Origin: Desulfobacterium sp.
GTDB lineage: Bacteria > Desulfobacterota > Desulfobacteria > Desulfobacterales > Desulfobacteraceae
Direction of reading: 5' to 3'
NCBI GenBank assembly: GCA_016342325.1
Contig: JAEINR010000011.1
Span: 37,979 to 101,978 of the forward strand
DNA length: 64,000 nt
Shown: piece after piece, positions 17,360-26,381 of the stretch
Layout of the letters: each line of letters starts with the position of its first letter
Numbering within the stretch: position 1 is the stretch's first letter
Translations under genes and position numbers: made by a program
The notes under the pieces: generated by a model
Told to the model about the DNA's origin: nothing
Databases searched by the model: none
Seen by the model: the letters and a program-made list of their open reading frames with translations, nothing else

Positions 17360-17443
17360 ATGATCAGAAATCTTATTATCAATTTGCTACTATCCGTCGA
17401 CGTCGTGGAGGTGATTATTATCACCTTCCGAGGGAAGGGCTGA
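17360..17443 (+). CDS. ilvL: Branched-chain amino acid leader peptide (attenuator)
   Basis: A 27-codon frame, too short for usual gene calls, runs from ATG 17360 to TGA 17441-17443. Fourteen of its 27 residues are Ile, Leu or Val, clustered as NLIINLLL, VDVVEV and III. This composition, its place just upstream of ilvD and the following terminator hairpin identify it as a regulatory leader peptide. Translation through it would report the supply of charged Ile, Leu and Val tRNAs. A weak point is the ribosome site: AAAGGA lies 14 nt before the ATG, a longer gap than usual. The symbol is by analogy with enteric ilvL. Confidence 0.8.
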   Translation: MIRNLIINLLLSVDVVEVIIITFRGKG

Positions 17444-17517
17444 CAGTGGCATAAATAAGATTAAGACCTTTAAAAGCCGTTATCAGCCCAAAGCTGATAA
17501 CGGCTTTTTTTTTATTT
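17405..17517 (+). terminator. ilv attenuator: pause hairpin, antiterminator and terminator
   Basis: The terminator is a perfect 15-bp stem, AAAAGCCGTTATCAG (17472-17486) with CTGATAACGGCTTTT (17494-17508), followed by T-rich sequence. Upstream, GAGGTGAT and ATCACCTTC can form an early hairpin inside the leader gene. GGGCTGA (17437-17443, spanning the leader stop codon) is complementary to TCAGCCC (17483-17489), which overlaps the left terminator arm. A ribosome stalled on the Ile/Val codons would leave GGGCTGA free to form this antiterminator; one reaching the stop codon would mask it and let the terminator form. Confidence 0.82.
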
Positions 17518-17537
17518 TTTTTTAACGGAGATGGGAT

Positions 17538-19205
17538 ATGAGAAGTGATATAGCAAAAAAAGGTATTGCACGGGCGCCCCACCGAAGCCTCATGAAGGCC
17601 GTGGGCTTTACCGACGAAGAGATACGACGGCCCCTGGTGGGCATTGCAAACTCAGCCAACGAACTTATTCCCGGACACATGCACCTTGATACCATCGTAA
17701 AAGCGGTCAAGGCAGGAATCACAATGGCCGGGGGAACCCCCATGGAGTTCTCCACCATCGGCGTGTGCGACGGCATTGCCATGAACCACAAAGGCATGCA
17801 CTACTCCCTGGCAAGCCGGGAACTCATTGCCGACTCCATTGAGGTCACGGCCATGGCCCACCCCTTTGACGCCATCGTCCTGGTCCCCAATTGCGATAAG
17901 ATCGTCCCGGGCATGCTCATGGCCGCCGCCCGGCTCAACATCCCGGCCATTGTGGTGAGCGGCGGCCCCATGCTTCCCGGAATAGACCCCAGGGACGGGT
18001 CAAAGAAGATCGATCTGATCTCCGTGTTTGAGGCCGTGGGAGCGGTCAGCAACAACACCATGACCGAAGCGGAACTGACCTGCATCGAGGATGCGGCCTG
18101 CCCCACCTGCGGGTCCTGCGCCGGCATGTTCACGGCCAACTCCATGAACTGCCTCACCGAAGCCATTGGCATGGGGCTTCCGGGCAACGGCACCATTCCC
18201 GGGCCCATGTCCGAACGACTTCGCCTGGCCAAACAGGCGGGCATGGCCGTGATGGATTTATATAAAAAGGACATTACCCCCCTCAAGATCCTGACCGAGA
18301 CCGCCTTCCGCAACTCCCTGGCCGTTGACATGGCACTTGGCTGCTCCACCAACACCGTGCTCCACCTCAAGGCCATCGCCCATGAAGCGGGCATTGACAT
18401 TGATCTGGAACTGATCAACGAGATCAGCAAAATAACGCCCCACCTCTGCTCATTGAGCCCCGGAGGCAAGGATCATATTGTCGACCTCAACCGTGCCGGC
18501 GGTATTTCAGCCGTGATGAAGCAGCTTTTAGATGCAGGCCTCGTCAACGGGGAGTGCATCACGGCCACTGGAAAACTGCTCAAGGAGAACCTTGCCACGG
18601 CAGTCACCAAGGAGCCGGACGTCATCAGGCCCATGGAAGACCCCTACCACAAAGAAGGCGGCCTTGCCGTTCTCTTTGGCAACATCGCTCCGGAAGGATG
18701 CGTGGTCAAGCAGTCTGCGGTCAAGCCCGAGATGATGCAGCACAAGGGACCTGCCAGGGTGTTTCACTCGGAAGAGGCCGCCACCGAAGCCATCCTCTCA
18801 AACAGCATCAACAAGGGCGATGTGATCGCCATCCTCTATGAAGGACCTGCAGGGGGCCCTGGCATGCGGGAAATGCTCACCCCCACCTCAGCCATCGCAG
18901 GCATGGGCCTTGACGGAGATGTGGCGCTCATCACCGACGGCCGCTTCTCAGGCGGCACCAAGGGCGCCTCCATCGGCCACATTTCTCCGGAAGCCATGGA
19001 GGGAGGCCTCCTTGCCGCCTTGACCGAGGGAGACATCATCTCCATCGACATCCCGGCAAAGACCATCGAACTCATGGTGGACGAAGAGACGATTAATCAG
19101 CGACTCAGCGTGTGGAAACGACCCGAACCCAAGATCAAGACCGGGTATCTCGCACGGTATGCAAAACAGGTCAGCTCCGCAGGCAATGGCGCCGTTTTCA
19201 AATAA
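17538..19205 (+). CDS. ilvD: Dihydroxy-acid dehydratase IlvD
   Basis: Converts 2,3-dihydroxyisovalerate and its methylvalerate homologue to the 2-oxoacids for valine, leucine and isoleucine. It has 555 residues, normal for the family. Iron-sulfur cysteines are in [14 protein letters not shown] and [22 protein letters not shown], and the end has [19 protein letters not shown], the conserved active-site serine region. The ATG at 17538 follows ACGGAGATGGGAT. First gene of the ilvD-ilvB-ilvN-cimA-leuA operon, 20 nt after the attenuator T-tract. Confidence 0.97.
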   Translation: MRSDIAKKGIARAPHRSLMKAVGFTDEEIRRPLVGIANSANELIPGHMHLDTIVKAVKAGITMAGGTPMEFSTIGVCDGIAMNHKGMHYSLASRELIADSIEVTAMAHPFDAIVLVPNCDKIVPGMLMAAARLNIPAIVVSGGPMLPGIDPRDGSKKIDLISVFEAVGAVSNNTMTEAELTCIEDAACPTCGSCAGMFTANSMNCLTEAIGMGLPGNGTIPGPMSERLRLAKQAGMAVMDLYKKDITPLKILTETAFRNSLAVDMALGCSTNTVLHLKAIAHEAGIDIDLELINEISKITPHLCSLSPGGKDHIVDLNRAGGISAVMKQLLDAGLVNGECITATGKLLKENLATAVTKEPDVIRPMEDPYHKEGGLAVLFGNIAPEGCVVKQSAVKPEMMQHKGPARVFHSEEAATEAILSNSINKGDVIAILYEGPAGGPGMREMLTPTSAIAGMGLDGDVALITDGRFSGGTKGASIGHISPEAMEGGLLAALTEGDIISIDIPAKTIELMVDEETINQRLSVWKRPEPKIKTGYLARYAKQVSSAGNGAVFK

Positions 19206-19242
19206 TGAACCAAAGATATTCCATTTCACAAGGAGATACGTG

Positions 19243-20934
19243 ATGAAGCTCACAGGCGCTCAAATCCTGATAAAAATGATCAAGTCCCAGGGAGTCGATA
19301 CCATCTTCGGCTATCCCGGAGGGGCCGTCATAGATATCTATGACGAACTTGCCAACCATCCGGACTTAAGACACATCCTCGTTCGTCACGAACAGGGAGC
19401 GGTGCATTCCGCAGATGCCTATGCCAGGGCAAAGGGAGACGTGGGCGTGTCCCTGGTCACCTCCGGCCCCGGTGCCACCAACACGGTCACGGGCATTGCA
19501 TCCGCCTACCTGGACTCCGTCCCCATCGTTGTGTTCACAGGCCAGGTCAACTCCGCCCTCATCGGCAACGACGCCTTCCAGGAAGTGGATATTGTCGGCA
19601 TCACCCGGCCCTGCACCAAGCACAACTACCTTGTAAAGCATGTGGAAGATCTGGCCCGAACCATCAAGGAGGCGTTTTTCATTGCCCGGTCGGGTCGTCC
19701 AGGCCCCGTTCTTGTGGACCTTCCCAAGGATGTGATGACGGCAACCATCGAGTTTGAGGAGCCGGGGGAGGTCCACATCAAGTCCTACCGCCCCACCTAC
19801 ACCCCCAACAGAAAGCAGCTGACCAAGGTGGTGGAGCTGATCAAGCAGGCAAAGCGACCGCTTATCTTTGCCGGCGGCGGCGTGGTGCTCTCAAAATCCT
19901 CCGACGAAATCACAAAGCTTGCAAAAAGGGCCGATATTCCAGTCACGGCCTCCCTCATGGGCCTTGGCACCTTTCCCGCCTCCGATCCCCTGTGGCTGGG
20001 CATGCCGGGCATGCACGGCACCTACCGGGCCAACATGAGCATTGACAGCTGCGATCTCATGATCGCGGCAGGCGTCCGGTTTGACGACCGGGTGACCGGA
20101 CGCATTGAAAAATTTGCCCCAAACGCCAGGATCGTCCAGATCGACATCGACCCCACTTCCATCCACAAGAACGTGAGTGTGGACTGCCCCATTGTGGGGG
20201 ACTGTAAAAAGAGCCTGGCCCTCCTCAACGAGCTGCTTGACAAAGAGGATAGCGCCGAGGTCCTGGGAGACAAAAGCCAATGGCTTTCCCAGATAAGCGA
20301 GTGGAAATCCACCATGCCCCTCAGGTACGACCAGGGCGGTGAGATCATCAAACCCCAGTTTGTCATCGAGACCCTCCACGAACTGACCCAGGGCAAGGCG
20401 ATCATCACCACGGAGGTGGGCCAGAACCAGATGTGGACAGCCCAGTACTACGGTTTTGACAAACCCAACCACTTCATCACCTCAGGGGGGCTCGGGGTGA
20501 TGGGATTCGGCCTTCCCGCCGCCATCGGCGCCAAGGCCGCCTGCCCGGACAAGCTTGTCATAGACGTTGCCGGAGACGGAAGCATCCAGATGAACATCCA
20601 GGAGTTGAGCACTGCCCTGGAAGCCAACCTGCCGGTGAAGATTGTGATTCTCAACAACCGCTACCTCGGCATGGTGCGCCAATGGCAGGACCTCTTCTAT
20701 GACAAGCGTTACTCATCCACCCCCATGGAATGCGCCCCCGACTTTGTCAAGCTTGCCGAAGCCTACGGCGCCACGGGCATGAGGGCCTCAAAACCCTCAG
20801 AGGTCAAAGAGACCCTGGAAAAAGGCCTTGCCGCCGAGGGCACCGTGATCATGGAATTTGTGGTTGAACGCGAAGAACTGGTCTACCCCATGGTTCCCGC
20901 CGGCGGCGGCCTCACAGAAATGCTTCTCGTATAG
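19243..20934 (+). CDS. ilvB: Acetolactate synthase large (catalytic) subunit
   Basis: Condenses two pyruvates, or pyruvate with 2-oxobutyrate, using thiamine diphosphate. From the ATG at 19243 it has 563 residues. It starts MKLTGAQILIKMIKSQGVD, with GYPGGAVIDIYDEL and the TPP glutamate in LVRHEQGAVHSADAYAR. The FAD/central domain includes GVRFDDRVTGR, and the TPP-Mg motif is GDGSIQMNIQELSTALEANLPVKIVILNN. An in-frame start at 19159 exists inside ilvD but AAGGAG 7 nt before 19243 decides the start. It lies 37 nt after ilvD. Confidence 0.97.
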   Translation: MKLTGAQILIKMIKSQGVDTIFGYPGGAVIDIYDELANHPDLRHILVRHEQGAVHSADAYARAKGDVGVSLVTSGPGATNTVTGIASAYLDSVPIVVFTGQVNSALIGNDAFQEVDIVGITRPCTKHNYLVKHVEDLARTIKEAFFIARSGRPGPVLVDLPKDVMTATIEFEEPGEVHIKSYRPTYTPNRKQLTKVVELIKQAKRPLIFAGGGVVLSKSSDEITKLAKRADIPVTASLMGLGTFPASDPLWLGMPGMHGTYRANMSIDSCDLMIAAGVRFDDRVTGRIEKFAPNARIVQIDIDPTSIHKNVSVDCPIVGDCKKSLALLNELLDKEDSAEVLGDKSQWLSQISEWKSTMPLRYDQGGEIIKPQFVIETLHELTQGKAIITTEVGQNQMWTAQYYGFDKPNHFITSGGLGVMGFGLPAAIGAKAACPDKLVIDVAGDGSIQMNIQELSTALEANLPVKIVILNNRYLGMVRQWQDLFYDKRYSSTPMECAPDFVKLAEAYGATGMRASKPSEVKETLEKGLAAEGTVIMEFVVEREELVYPMVPAGGGLTEMLLV

Positions 20935-20958
20935 AATTTTAAAGGAAAAGGGTTAAGG

Positions 20959-21462
20959 ATGAAAGACCAAAAACACATATTTTCGATCCTGGTGGACAAC
21001 GAACCAGGTGTGCTGTCCAGAATCGCGGGCCTCTTCAGCGGCAGAGGGTACAACATCGATAGTCTGAGCGTTGCCCAGACCGTGGAATCCAACGCATCCC
21101 GGATCACCATGGAGACCCGGGGCGACGATCACATCATCGAACAGATCATCAAGCAGCTCCACAAACTGATCAACGTCATAACGGTTATCGATCTTACGGA
21201 CAAGCACCATATAAAAAGGGAACTGGCCCTGATCAAGGTCCATGCGAAACCCGAACACCGGGCAGAGATCCTGAGAATCGTGGATATCTTCAGGTGCCGG
21301 GTGGTGGATGTGGGCCACGAGCACTACACCATCGAGCTGTCCGGGGATGAAGAAAAACTCAGGGCAATCATGAATCTCTTGAAACCCATGGGCATCATCG
21401 AGATGGCAAGGACCGGTGCCATCGCCCTTGCCCGGGAAACAGCAACCAAAAACAGCAACTAA
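20959..21462 (+). CDS. ilvN: Acetolactate synthase small (regulatory) subunit
   Basis: The ACT-domain subunit that stimulates IlvB and gives valine feedback inhibition. 167 residues, the length of the IlvH/IlvN long form. The ACT domain reads HIFSILVDNEPGVLSRIAGLF, then GRGYNIDSLSVAQT and SRITMETRGDDHIIEQIIKQL; the carboxy half (KRELALIKVHAKPEHRAEIL ... RTGAIALARE) is the second conserved domain. It starts 24 nt after ilvB. In many relatives ilvC follows at this point; here a structured spacer and cimA follow instead. Confidence 0.97.
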   Translation: MKDQKHIFSILVDNEPGVLSRIAGLFSGRGYNIDSLSVAQTVESNASRITMETRGDDHIIEQIIKQLHKLINVITVIDLTDKHHIKRELALIKVHAKPEHRAEILRIVDIFRCRVVDVGHEHYTIELSGDEEKLRAIMNLLKPMGIIEMARTGAIALARETATKNSN

Positions 21463-21474
21463 AAAGAAATCCAT

Positions 21475-21577
21475 GGCCGGGATAGATGTGGGCGGTAATA
21501 AAACCGCCATCGCCCCGGCCCCTTCCAATATATCGTAAAAACAACCGTTCGGGGGGGGATGCGAATCCTCCCCCCCC
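21475..21577 (+). promoter_or_regulatory. Two intercistronic hairpins, one with a G8 tract
   Basis: The first hairpin has an outer stem GGCCGGG (21475-21481) with CCCGGCC (21514-21520) and an inner stem GGCGGT with ACCGCC. The second pairs a run of eight G (21551-21558) plus AT with AT plus a C-rich run ending at 21577. Neither has a T-tract, so they more likely act in mRNA processing or stability between ilvN and cimA than as terminators. Confidence 0.55.
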
Positions 21578-21601
21578 TAACGTCCTTTGGAGAGAAATCA
21601 G

Positions 21602-23194
21602 ATGAAACAAGCACTTCTTTACGACACAACCCTCAGGGACGGAATGCAAGGCGAAAATATCTGCTTCTCCCCCGAAGAAAAGGTGAAAATAGCCCAGAAA
21701 CTGGACGACCTCGGCATTCACTACATCGAAGGCGGATGGCCGGGTTCCAACCCCAGTGCATTGCGATTTTTCAACCTGATTAAGGATGTGGAGCTGAAGA
21801 GTGCAAAGATCGCAGCCTTTGGATCCACCAGGCGGGCCAACACCCGGCCGGAGGAAGACCCTAATCTCAAGGCCCTCCTGGATAGCGGCACCCCAGTGGT
21901 GACCATCTTCGGCAAAAGCTGGGATCTCCATGTGGAAACCGTCATGGAGAACACCCTTCAAGAAAACCTTGCCATGATCCTGGATAGCATCGCCTACCTT
22001 CTTGCCCAGGGCCGGGAAGTTTTCTACGATGCCGAGCACTTTTATGACGCCTACCAGGAAAACCAAGCCTATGCCATGGAGACGTTGAAGGCCGCCGTGG
22101 ATGGCGGATGCCGCACCCTGGTGCTGTGCGACACCAACGGCGGCACCCTGCCCCACGACATCGAAGCCATCACCCAAACCGTGATGCAAACCCTTGGGGA
22201 CCTCTACGATTTCACCATCGACATCGGCATCCACGCCCACAACGACTGCAGCATGGCCGTTGCCAACACCATCGCGGCGGTCCGGTCCGGGGCGGTCATG
22301 GTCCAGGGCACCATCAACGGCTATGGCGAACGGTGCGGCAATGCCGATCTGACATCCGTCATCCCGGTCCTGGCCCTGAAACTGAAGATACCGTGCATGA
22401 CTGGCGACAACCTGAAAAAGCTTCGGTCCCTGTCCAGGTTTGTCAGCGAAACCGCCAACATGATCCCCCTGAACTCACGGCCCTTTGTGGGCAAAAGCGC
22501 CTTTACCCACAAGGGGGGCATCCATGTGAGCGCGGTGATGAAGGAATCCCGTGCCTACGAGCACATGGACCCGCTCCTGGTGGGCAACAAGCGCCGGGTG
22601 CTCGTATCCGAGCAATCAGGAAAGAGCAACATCGTGTACAAGGCCCGGGAAATGGGGATGAACCTGAGCGGCAAAGACTGGTACGAACGAAACATTGTTT
22701 CGAACATCAAGGAGCTCGAGGAGGAAGGATTCCAGTATGACGTGGCCGAAGCCTCCCTCAAGATCCTCATGGAGAGACTGTCGGAGCAGTATCAGCCCCA
22801 TTTTGAGCTGGAATCCTTCAGGGTCACCATTGAAAAGAACAAGGAGCATCCCTGCTACGCCCACGCCACCATCAAGATCAAGGTCGGAGACGCCTATGAG
22901 ATCACGGCGGCCGAGGGGGACGGTCCGGTAAGCGCCCTGGATAATGCCCTGAGAAAGGCATTGAGCAAAGTCTATCCCACCATCAACGACATGCATCTGG
23001 TGGATTTCAAGGTTCGTGTGATCGAAGGCACCGACGGCACCGATGCCAAGGTAAGGGTCATCATCGAATCCAGGGACGAAGACAATATCTTCAGCACCAT
23101 CGGGGTGAGCGAGGATATTATCGAGGCAAGCTGGCATGCCCTTGCCGACAGTTTTCAGTACAAGCTCTCCCTTGACATGGAGAAAAACGATTAA
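21602..23194 (+). CDS. cimA: (R)-citramalate synthase
   Basis: Makes citramalate from pyruvate and acetyl-CoA, the threonine-independent entry to isoleucine. From ATG 21602 it is 530 residues: LLYDTTLRDGMQGENICFS (the DxTLRDG catalytic start), then YIEGGWPGSNP, a hallmark that separates long-form citramalate synthases from LeuA, HAHNDCSMAVANTIAAVRSG and INGYGERCGNADL, with a carboxy-terminal LeuA-type regulatory domain. A TTG start at 21587 is possible, but GGAGAG 8 nt before the ATG favours 21602. This form is well known in Geobacter and relatives, supporting a Desulfobacterota host. Confidence 0.95.
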   Translation: MKQALLYDTTLRDGMQGENICFSPEEKVKIAQKLDDLGIHYIEGGWPGSNPSALRFFNLIKDVELKSAKIAAFGSTRRANTRPEEDPNLKALLDSGTPVVTIFGKSWDLHVETVMENTLQENLAMILDSIAYLLAQGREVFYDAEHFYDAYQENQAYAMETLKAAVDGGCRTLVLCDTNGGTLPHDIEAITQTVMQTLGDLYDFTIDIGIHAHNDCSMAVANTIAAVRSGAVMVQGTINGYGERCGNADLTSVIPVLALKLKIPCMTGDNLKKLRSLSRFVSETANMIPLNSRPFVGKSAFTHKGGIHVSAVMKESRAYEHMDPLLVGNKRRVLVSEQSGKSNIVYKAREMGMNLSGKDWYERNIVSNIKELEEEGFQYDVAEASLKILMERLSEQYQPHFELESFRVTIEKNKEHPCYAHATIKIKVGDAYEITAAEGDGPVSALDNALRKALSKVYPTINDMHLVDFKVRVIEGTDGTDAKVRVIIESRDEDNIFSTIGVSEDIIEASWHALADSFQYKLSLDMEKND

Positions 23195-23260
23195 ACCTAA
23201 CCAGGACAAGCCAGAACCAAATAACACAAAAATCAGAGCTAAGAAGCTAAAAACGAGGTT
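23195..23260. repeat. Interspersed spacer repeat, copy B
   Basis: The cimA-leuA spacer carries CCTAACCAGGACAAGCCAGA and AATCAGAGCTAAGAAGCTAA. The second motif (23 nt, 23231-23253) recurs exactly at 29789-29811; the first recurs in diverged form near 3903. The element here sits inside an operon and is transcribed with it. Confidence 0.6.
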
Positions 23261-23263
23261 GGT

Positions 23264-24808
23264 ATGAAACAAGAACACAGAGTCACCATATTCGACACCA
23301 CCCTTCGGGATGGTGAGCAATCACCCGGAGCAAGCATGAATGCAGCAGAGAAACTTCGCATCGCCATCCAGCTTGAGCTATTAGGGGTGGATGTGATCGA
23401 GGCGGGATTCCCGGCAGCCTCTGAAGGGGACTTCAAGGCCGTTGAGATGGTCGCCCGGAAGATGAAAAAATGCCAGGTCGCCGCCCTGTGCCGGGCTTCG
23501 GAGCAGGACATCACCAAGGCATGGGAAGCCATCAAGGATGCGGCGTTCCCAAGGATCCACACCTTTATTGCCACCTCCGATATTCATCTTGAGTACAAGC
23601 TCAAAATGACCCGGGAAGAGGTGCTGGAGAGCGCTGTCAAGGCTGTAACCTATGCCGCCTCCTTCACCGATAACGTGGAATTTTCCGCCGAGGACGGCTC
23701 AAGGAGCGATCCTGAGTTCCTGTGCAAGGTTTTCGAGGCCGTGATCGAGGCCGGCGCCACCACGGTCAACCTGCCTGATACCGTTGGCTATGCCGTGCCC
23801 GAGGAATTTGGAAAGCTCGTCGCCTATGTGATGGAGAACACCCCCAACATGGACAAGGCCGTGTTGAGCGTCCACTGCCACAACGACCTGGGTCTTGCCA
23901 CGGCCAACACCCTTGCCGCCATCCGGTCAGGGGCCAGACAGGCGGAGGTGACCATCAACGGCATCGGGGAGCGGGCAGGCAACACCTCCCTTGAGGAGGT
24001 GGTCATGTCCCTTGGCACCCGGCCCAATTTCTATCCGGAGTCCACCGCCATTGACACCACCAAGATCTACCCCACAAGCCGCCTTGTAAGCTCCATCACC
24101 GGCATCATGGTCCAGCCCAACCGGGCCATCGTGGGCGCCAACGCCTTTGCCCACGAAGCCGGTATCCACCAGGACGGGATGCTGAAAAACCCCATGACCT
24201 ACGAGATCATGAGACCGGAAACCGTGGGCGTGAACAGAAACGCCCTGGTCCTTGGCAAGCACTCCGGCCGTCACGCCCTCTACACGCATATTGCGGAAAA
24301 AGGGTACAACCTCTCGGATGAGGAACTTACCACGGTATTTGCGAAATTCAAGCACCTTGCCGACAGGAAAAAGAGTATCCTTGACGAGGATATCGACGCC
24401 CTGATCAACGAAGCGTTCCTGAGAAGCGCCGAAGTGTTCAGCCTCAAATACCTCCATATTGCCAGCGGCACCACCGTGCATCCCTATGCCAGCGTCCATC
24501 TTTCCATCAACGACCGCCTGGTCAAAGGCGCCACCGAAGGAAACGGTCCCATCGACGCCGTGTTCAACACCATCTCCCGGCTCACCGATACCAAGTCCGA
24601 GCTGCTGCGGTTCACCATCAGCGCCCTGACCGAAGGCACCGATGCCCAGGGTGAAGTTACGGTAAGGCTGTCCGAAGACGGCATCGTGGCCCTTGGCAAG
24701 GGATCTGACCCGGATATCATCACGGCAAGCGCCCTTGCCTACATCAACGGACTCAACCGCCTCGAGTACCTCAAGGTCAATCCCGTGGTCAAGCCAGAGT
24801 CCTTGTAA
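23264..24808 (+). CDS. leuA: 2-Isopropylmalate synthase
   Basis: First committed step of leucine synthesis, joining 2-oxoisovalerate and acetyl-CoA. 514 residues with TIFDTTLRDGEQSPGASMN, EAGFPAASEGDFKAVE, SVHCHNDLGLATANTLAAI, INGIGERAGNTSLEEVVM and HEAGIHQDGMLKNPMTYEIM, and the allosteric leucine-binding domain from about residue 385 (YLHIASGTTVHPYASVHL ... TEGTDAQGEVTVRL). It starts 69 nt after cimA; ACGAGGTTGGT gives a modest ribosome site. Last gene of the operon, so the pathway branch to leucine shares the same attenuator as Val/Ile genes. Confidence 0.97.
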   Translation: MKQEHRVTIFDTTLRDGEQSPGASMNAAEKLRIAIQLELLGVDVIEAGFPAASEGDFKAVEMVARKMKKCQVAALCRASEQDITKAWEAIKDAAFPRIHTFIATSDIHLEYKLKMTREEVLESAVKAVTYAASFTDNVEFSAEDGSRSDPEFLCKVFEAVIEAGATTVNLPDTVGYAVPEEFGKLVAYVMENTPNMDKAVLSVHCHNDLGLATANTLAAIRSGARQAEVTINGIGERAGNTSLEEVVMSLGTRPNFYPESTAIDTTKIYPTSRLVSSITGIMVQPNRAIVGANAFAHEAGIHQDGMLKNPMTYEIMRPETVGVNRNALVLGKHSGRHALYTHIAEKGYNLSDEELTTVFAKFKHLADRKKSILDEDIDALINEAFLRSAEVFSLKYLHIASGTTVHPYASVHLSINDRLVKGATEGNGPIDAVFNTISRLTDTKSELLRFTISALTEGTDAQGEVTVRLSEDGIVALGKGSDPDIITASALAYINGLNRLEYLKVNPVVKPESL

Positions 24809-24871
24809 CCTGCCGGGATGGCGTAATAGTATCCCGGAATACCGGGTGCTTTAAAATAAGCGAGCAAGCCT

Positions 24872-24930
24872 GAAAAAAAAACGGGCCGGAACCATGCTGT
24901 TCCCTTTGCAAATAGCATGATACCGGCCCG
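24872..24930 (-). terminator. Terminator of the DAHP synthase gene
   Basis: On the minus strand, CGGGCCGG (from 24930) and an inner CATGCT stem pair with AGCATG and CCGGCCCG (to 24882), followed by nine T. It sits 110 nt past the DAHP synthase stop. A separate hairpin, ATGGCCCAT (24980-24988) with ATGGGCCAT (25008-25016), lies between. Confidence 0.8.
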
Positions 24931-25040
24931 GCCTTCCATTACGGCCTTCCCAGTGGTGGTGGGCAACCCAGTATCAGAAATGGCCCATAGCAGTGGTGAC
25001 CACCGTCATGGGCCATTCAGTGAAGACAGGAATGCTTTCA

Positions 25041-26381
25041 TCATTGTCTGATCATATCAGCGATTTGGAAAGCCACTTCCAGACTCTGCTCGGCATTCAA
25101 ACGTGGATCACAAGTGGTATCATACCGATTATGAAGTTCTTCACTGACAATATTTCTGGCACCGCCCACACATTCGGTTACGTTTTTACCGGTCATTTCA
25201 AGATGGACGCCTCCCGGAATTGTGCCTTCTGCCCAGTGAATTTCAAAAAACCGGGTAATTTCTTTTAAAATATTATTAAAATCCCGGGTCTTATGCCCGG
25301 ATGCCGAGGTATAGGTATTGGCATGCATGGGGTCGCAACTCCACACAATATGATACCCTTGCTTTTTGGTCTCGCGAAGTAAAGGGGCCAGCGCTTTTTC
25401 AATATTATCAACCCCCATTCTGGTGATCAGGGTCAATCGCCCTGCTTCGTTTTCAGGGTTAAGCGTTTCAATAAGCTGTTTGATATTATCAATATCATAA
25501 TCCGGCCCGATTTTAACACCAATGGGATTGTGCACACCTTTTAAAAATGCAACGTGAGCACCATCCACCTGCCGGGTCCTCTCTCCAATCCAGAGCATAT
25601 GTGCCGAACAGTCATACCAGTCTCCGGTAATGGAATCTATCCGAGTCAATGCCTCTTCATAGTTCAATAAAAGGGCTTCATGGGACGTAAAGAACTGGGT
25701 CTGATTAAGCTGAGGGATATCTGTGGGGATACCGATGGTGTTCATAAACTTGATGGCCTGGTCAATCTGTTTGGCTAAGCGGTTATAGGACCGGCCCATG
25801 GGAGATTTAACCACAAATTCCTGGTTCCAGGCCTGAACCCTGTCCAAGGCTGCGTAACCACCTCGGGTAAATGCCCGCAGCAGATTCAAGGTGGATGCTG
25901 CCATATAATAGCCTTTGAGCATAAATTTGGGATTTGGGGTCCGGTCTTCGATGGTGGGTTCGATCTTGTTGACCATGTCGCCGCGATAGGATGGCAACTC
26001 AACGCCATCTACCAGTTCAGTATCTGATGAGCGGGGCTTGGCAAACTGACCGGCAATCCGGCCGACTTTGATAGTTGGTTTTCCTCCGGCATAGATCATA
26101 ACCACGGACATCTGCAGCAATACTTTTAATGTTTCTCTGATATTGGGTGCAGTGACTTGGGAAAAATCCTCTGAACAATCACCTCCCTGAAGCAGAAACG
26201 CTTCCCCTCTTGAGGCCTTGGCCAGCATGTCTTTTAATGCTCTTATTTCTCCTGCAAAAACCAGCGGTGGCAGCAAAGCCAGGTTGTCGATGACTTTGTC
26301 CAGTTTTTCCCGGTCCGGCCAGTTGGGTTGTTGGAGGGCAGTGTGACTTTTCCAGCTTGATTTTGTCCATTCTTTTACCAT
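25041..26381 (-). CDS. 3-Deoxy-7-phosphoheptulonate synthase, class II
   Basis: Condenses phosphoenolpyruvate and erythrose 4-phosphate, the first step of the shikimate pathway. The 446 residues are of the plant/Mycobacterium-like type II: QQPNWPDREKLDKVIDNLALLPPLVFAGEI, then LLQGGDCSEDF (metal-binding Cys), GRIAGQFAKPRSSDTE, WIGERTRQVDGAHVAFLKGVHNPIGVKIGP, and GGVHLEMTGKNVTECVGG. All these are diagnostic. It stands alone on the minus strand with its own terminator. Its codons are visibly more AT-rich than the ilv genes beside it (for example runs such as AATATTATTAAAATC), suggesting separate ancestry. Confidence 0.95.
   Translation of the reverse strand: MVKEWTKSSWKSHTALQQPNWPDREKLDKVIDNLALLPPLVFAGEIRALKDMLAKASRGEAFLLQGGDCSEDFSQVTAPNIRETLKVLLQMSVVMIYAGGKPTIKVGRIAGQFAKPRSSDTELVDGVELPSYRGDMVNKIEPTIEDRTPNPKFMLKGYYMAASTLNLLRAFTRGGYAALDRVQAWNQEFVVKSPMGRSYNRLAKQIDQAIKFMNTIGIPTDIPQLNQTQFFTSHEALLLNYEEALTRIDSITGDWYDCSAHMLWIGERTRQVDGAHVAFLKGVHNPIGVKIGPDYDIDNIKQLIETLNPENEAGRLTLITRMGVDNIEKALAPLLRETKKQGYHIVWSCDPMHANTYTSASGHKTRDFNNILKEITRFFEIHWAEGTIPGGVHLEMTGKNVTECVGGARNIVSEELHNRYDTTCDPRLNAEQSLEVAFQIADMIRQ

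Noticed and set aside
24813..24837. Hairpin after leuA as the ilv operon terminator
   Set aside because: CCGGGAT/ATCCCGG pairs, but no T-tract follows, so I did not call it a terminator.
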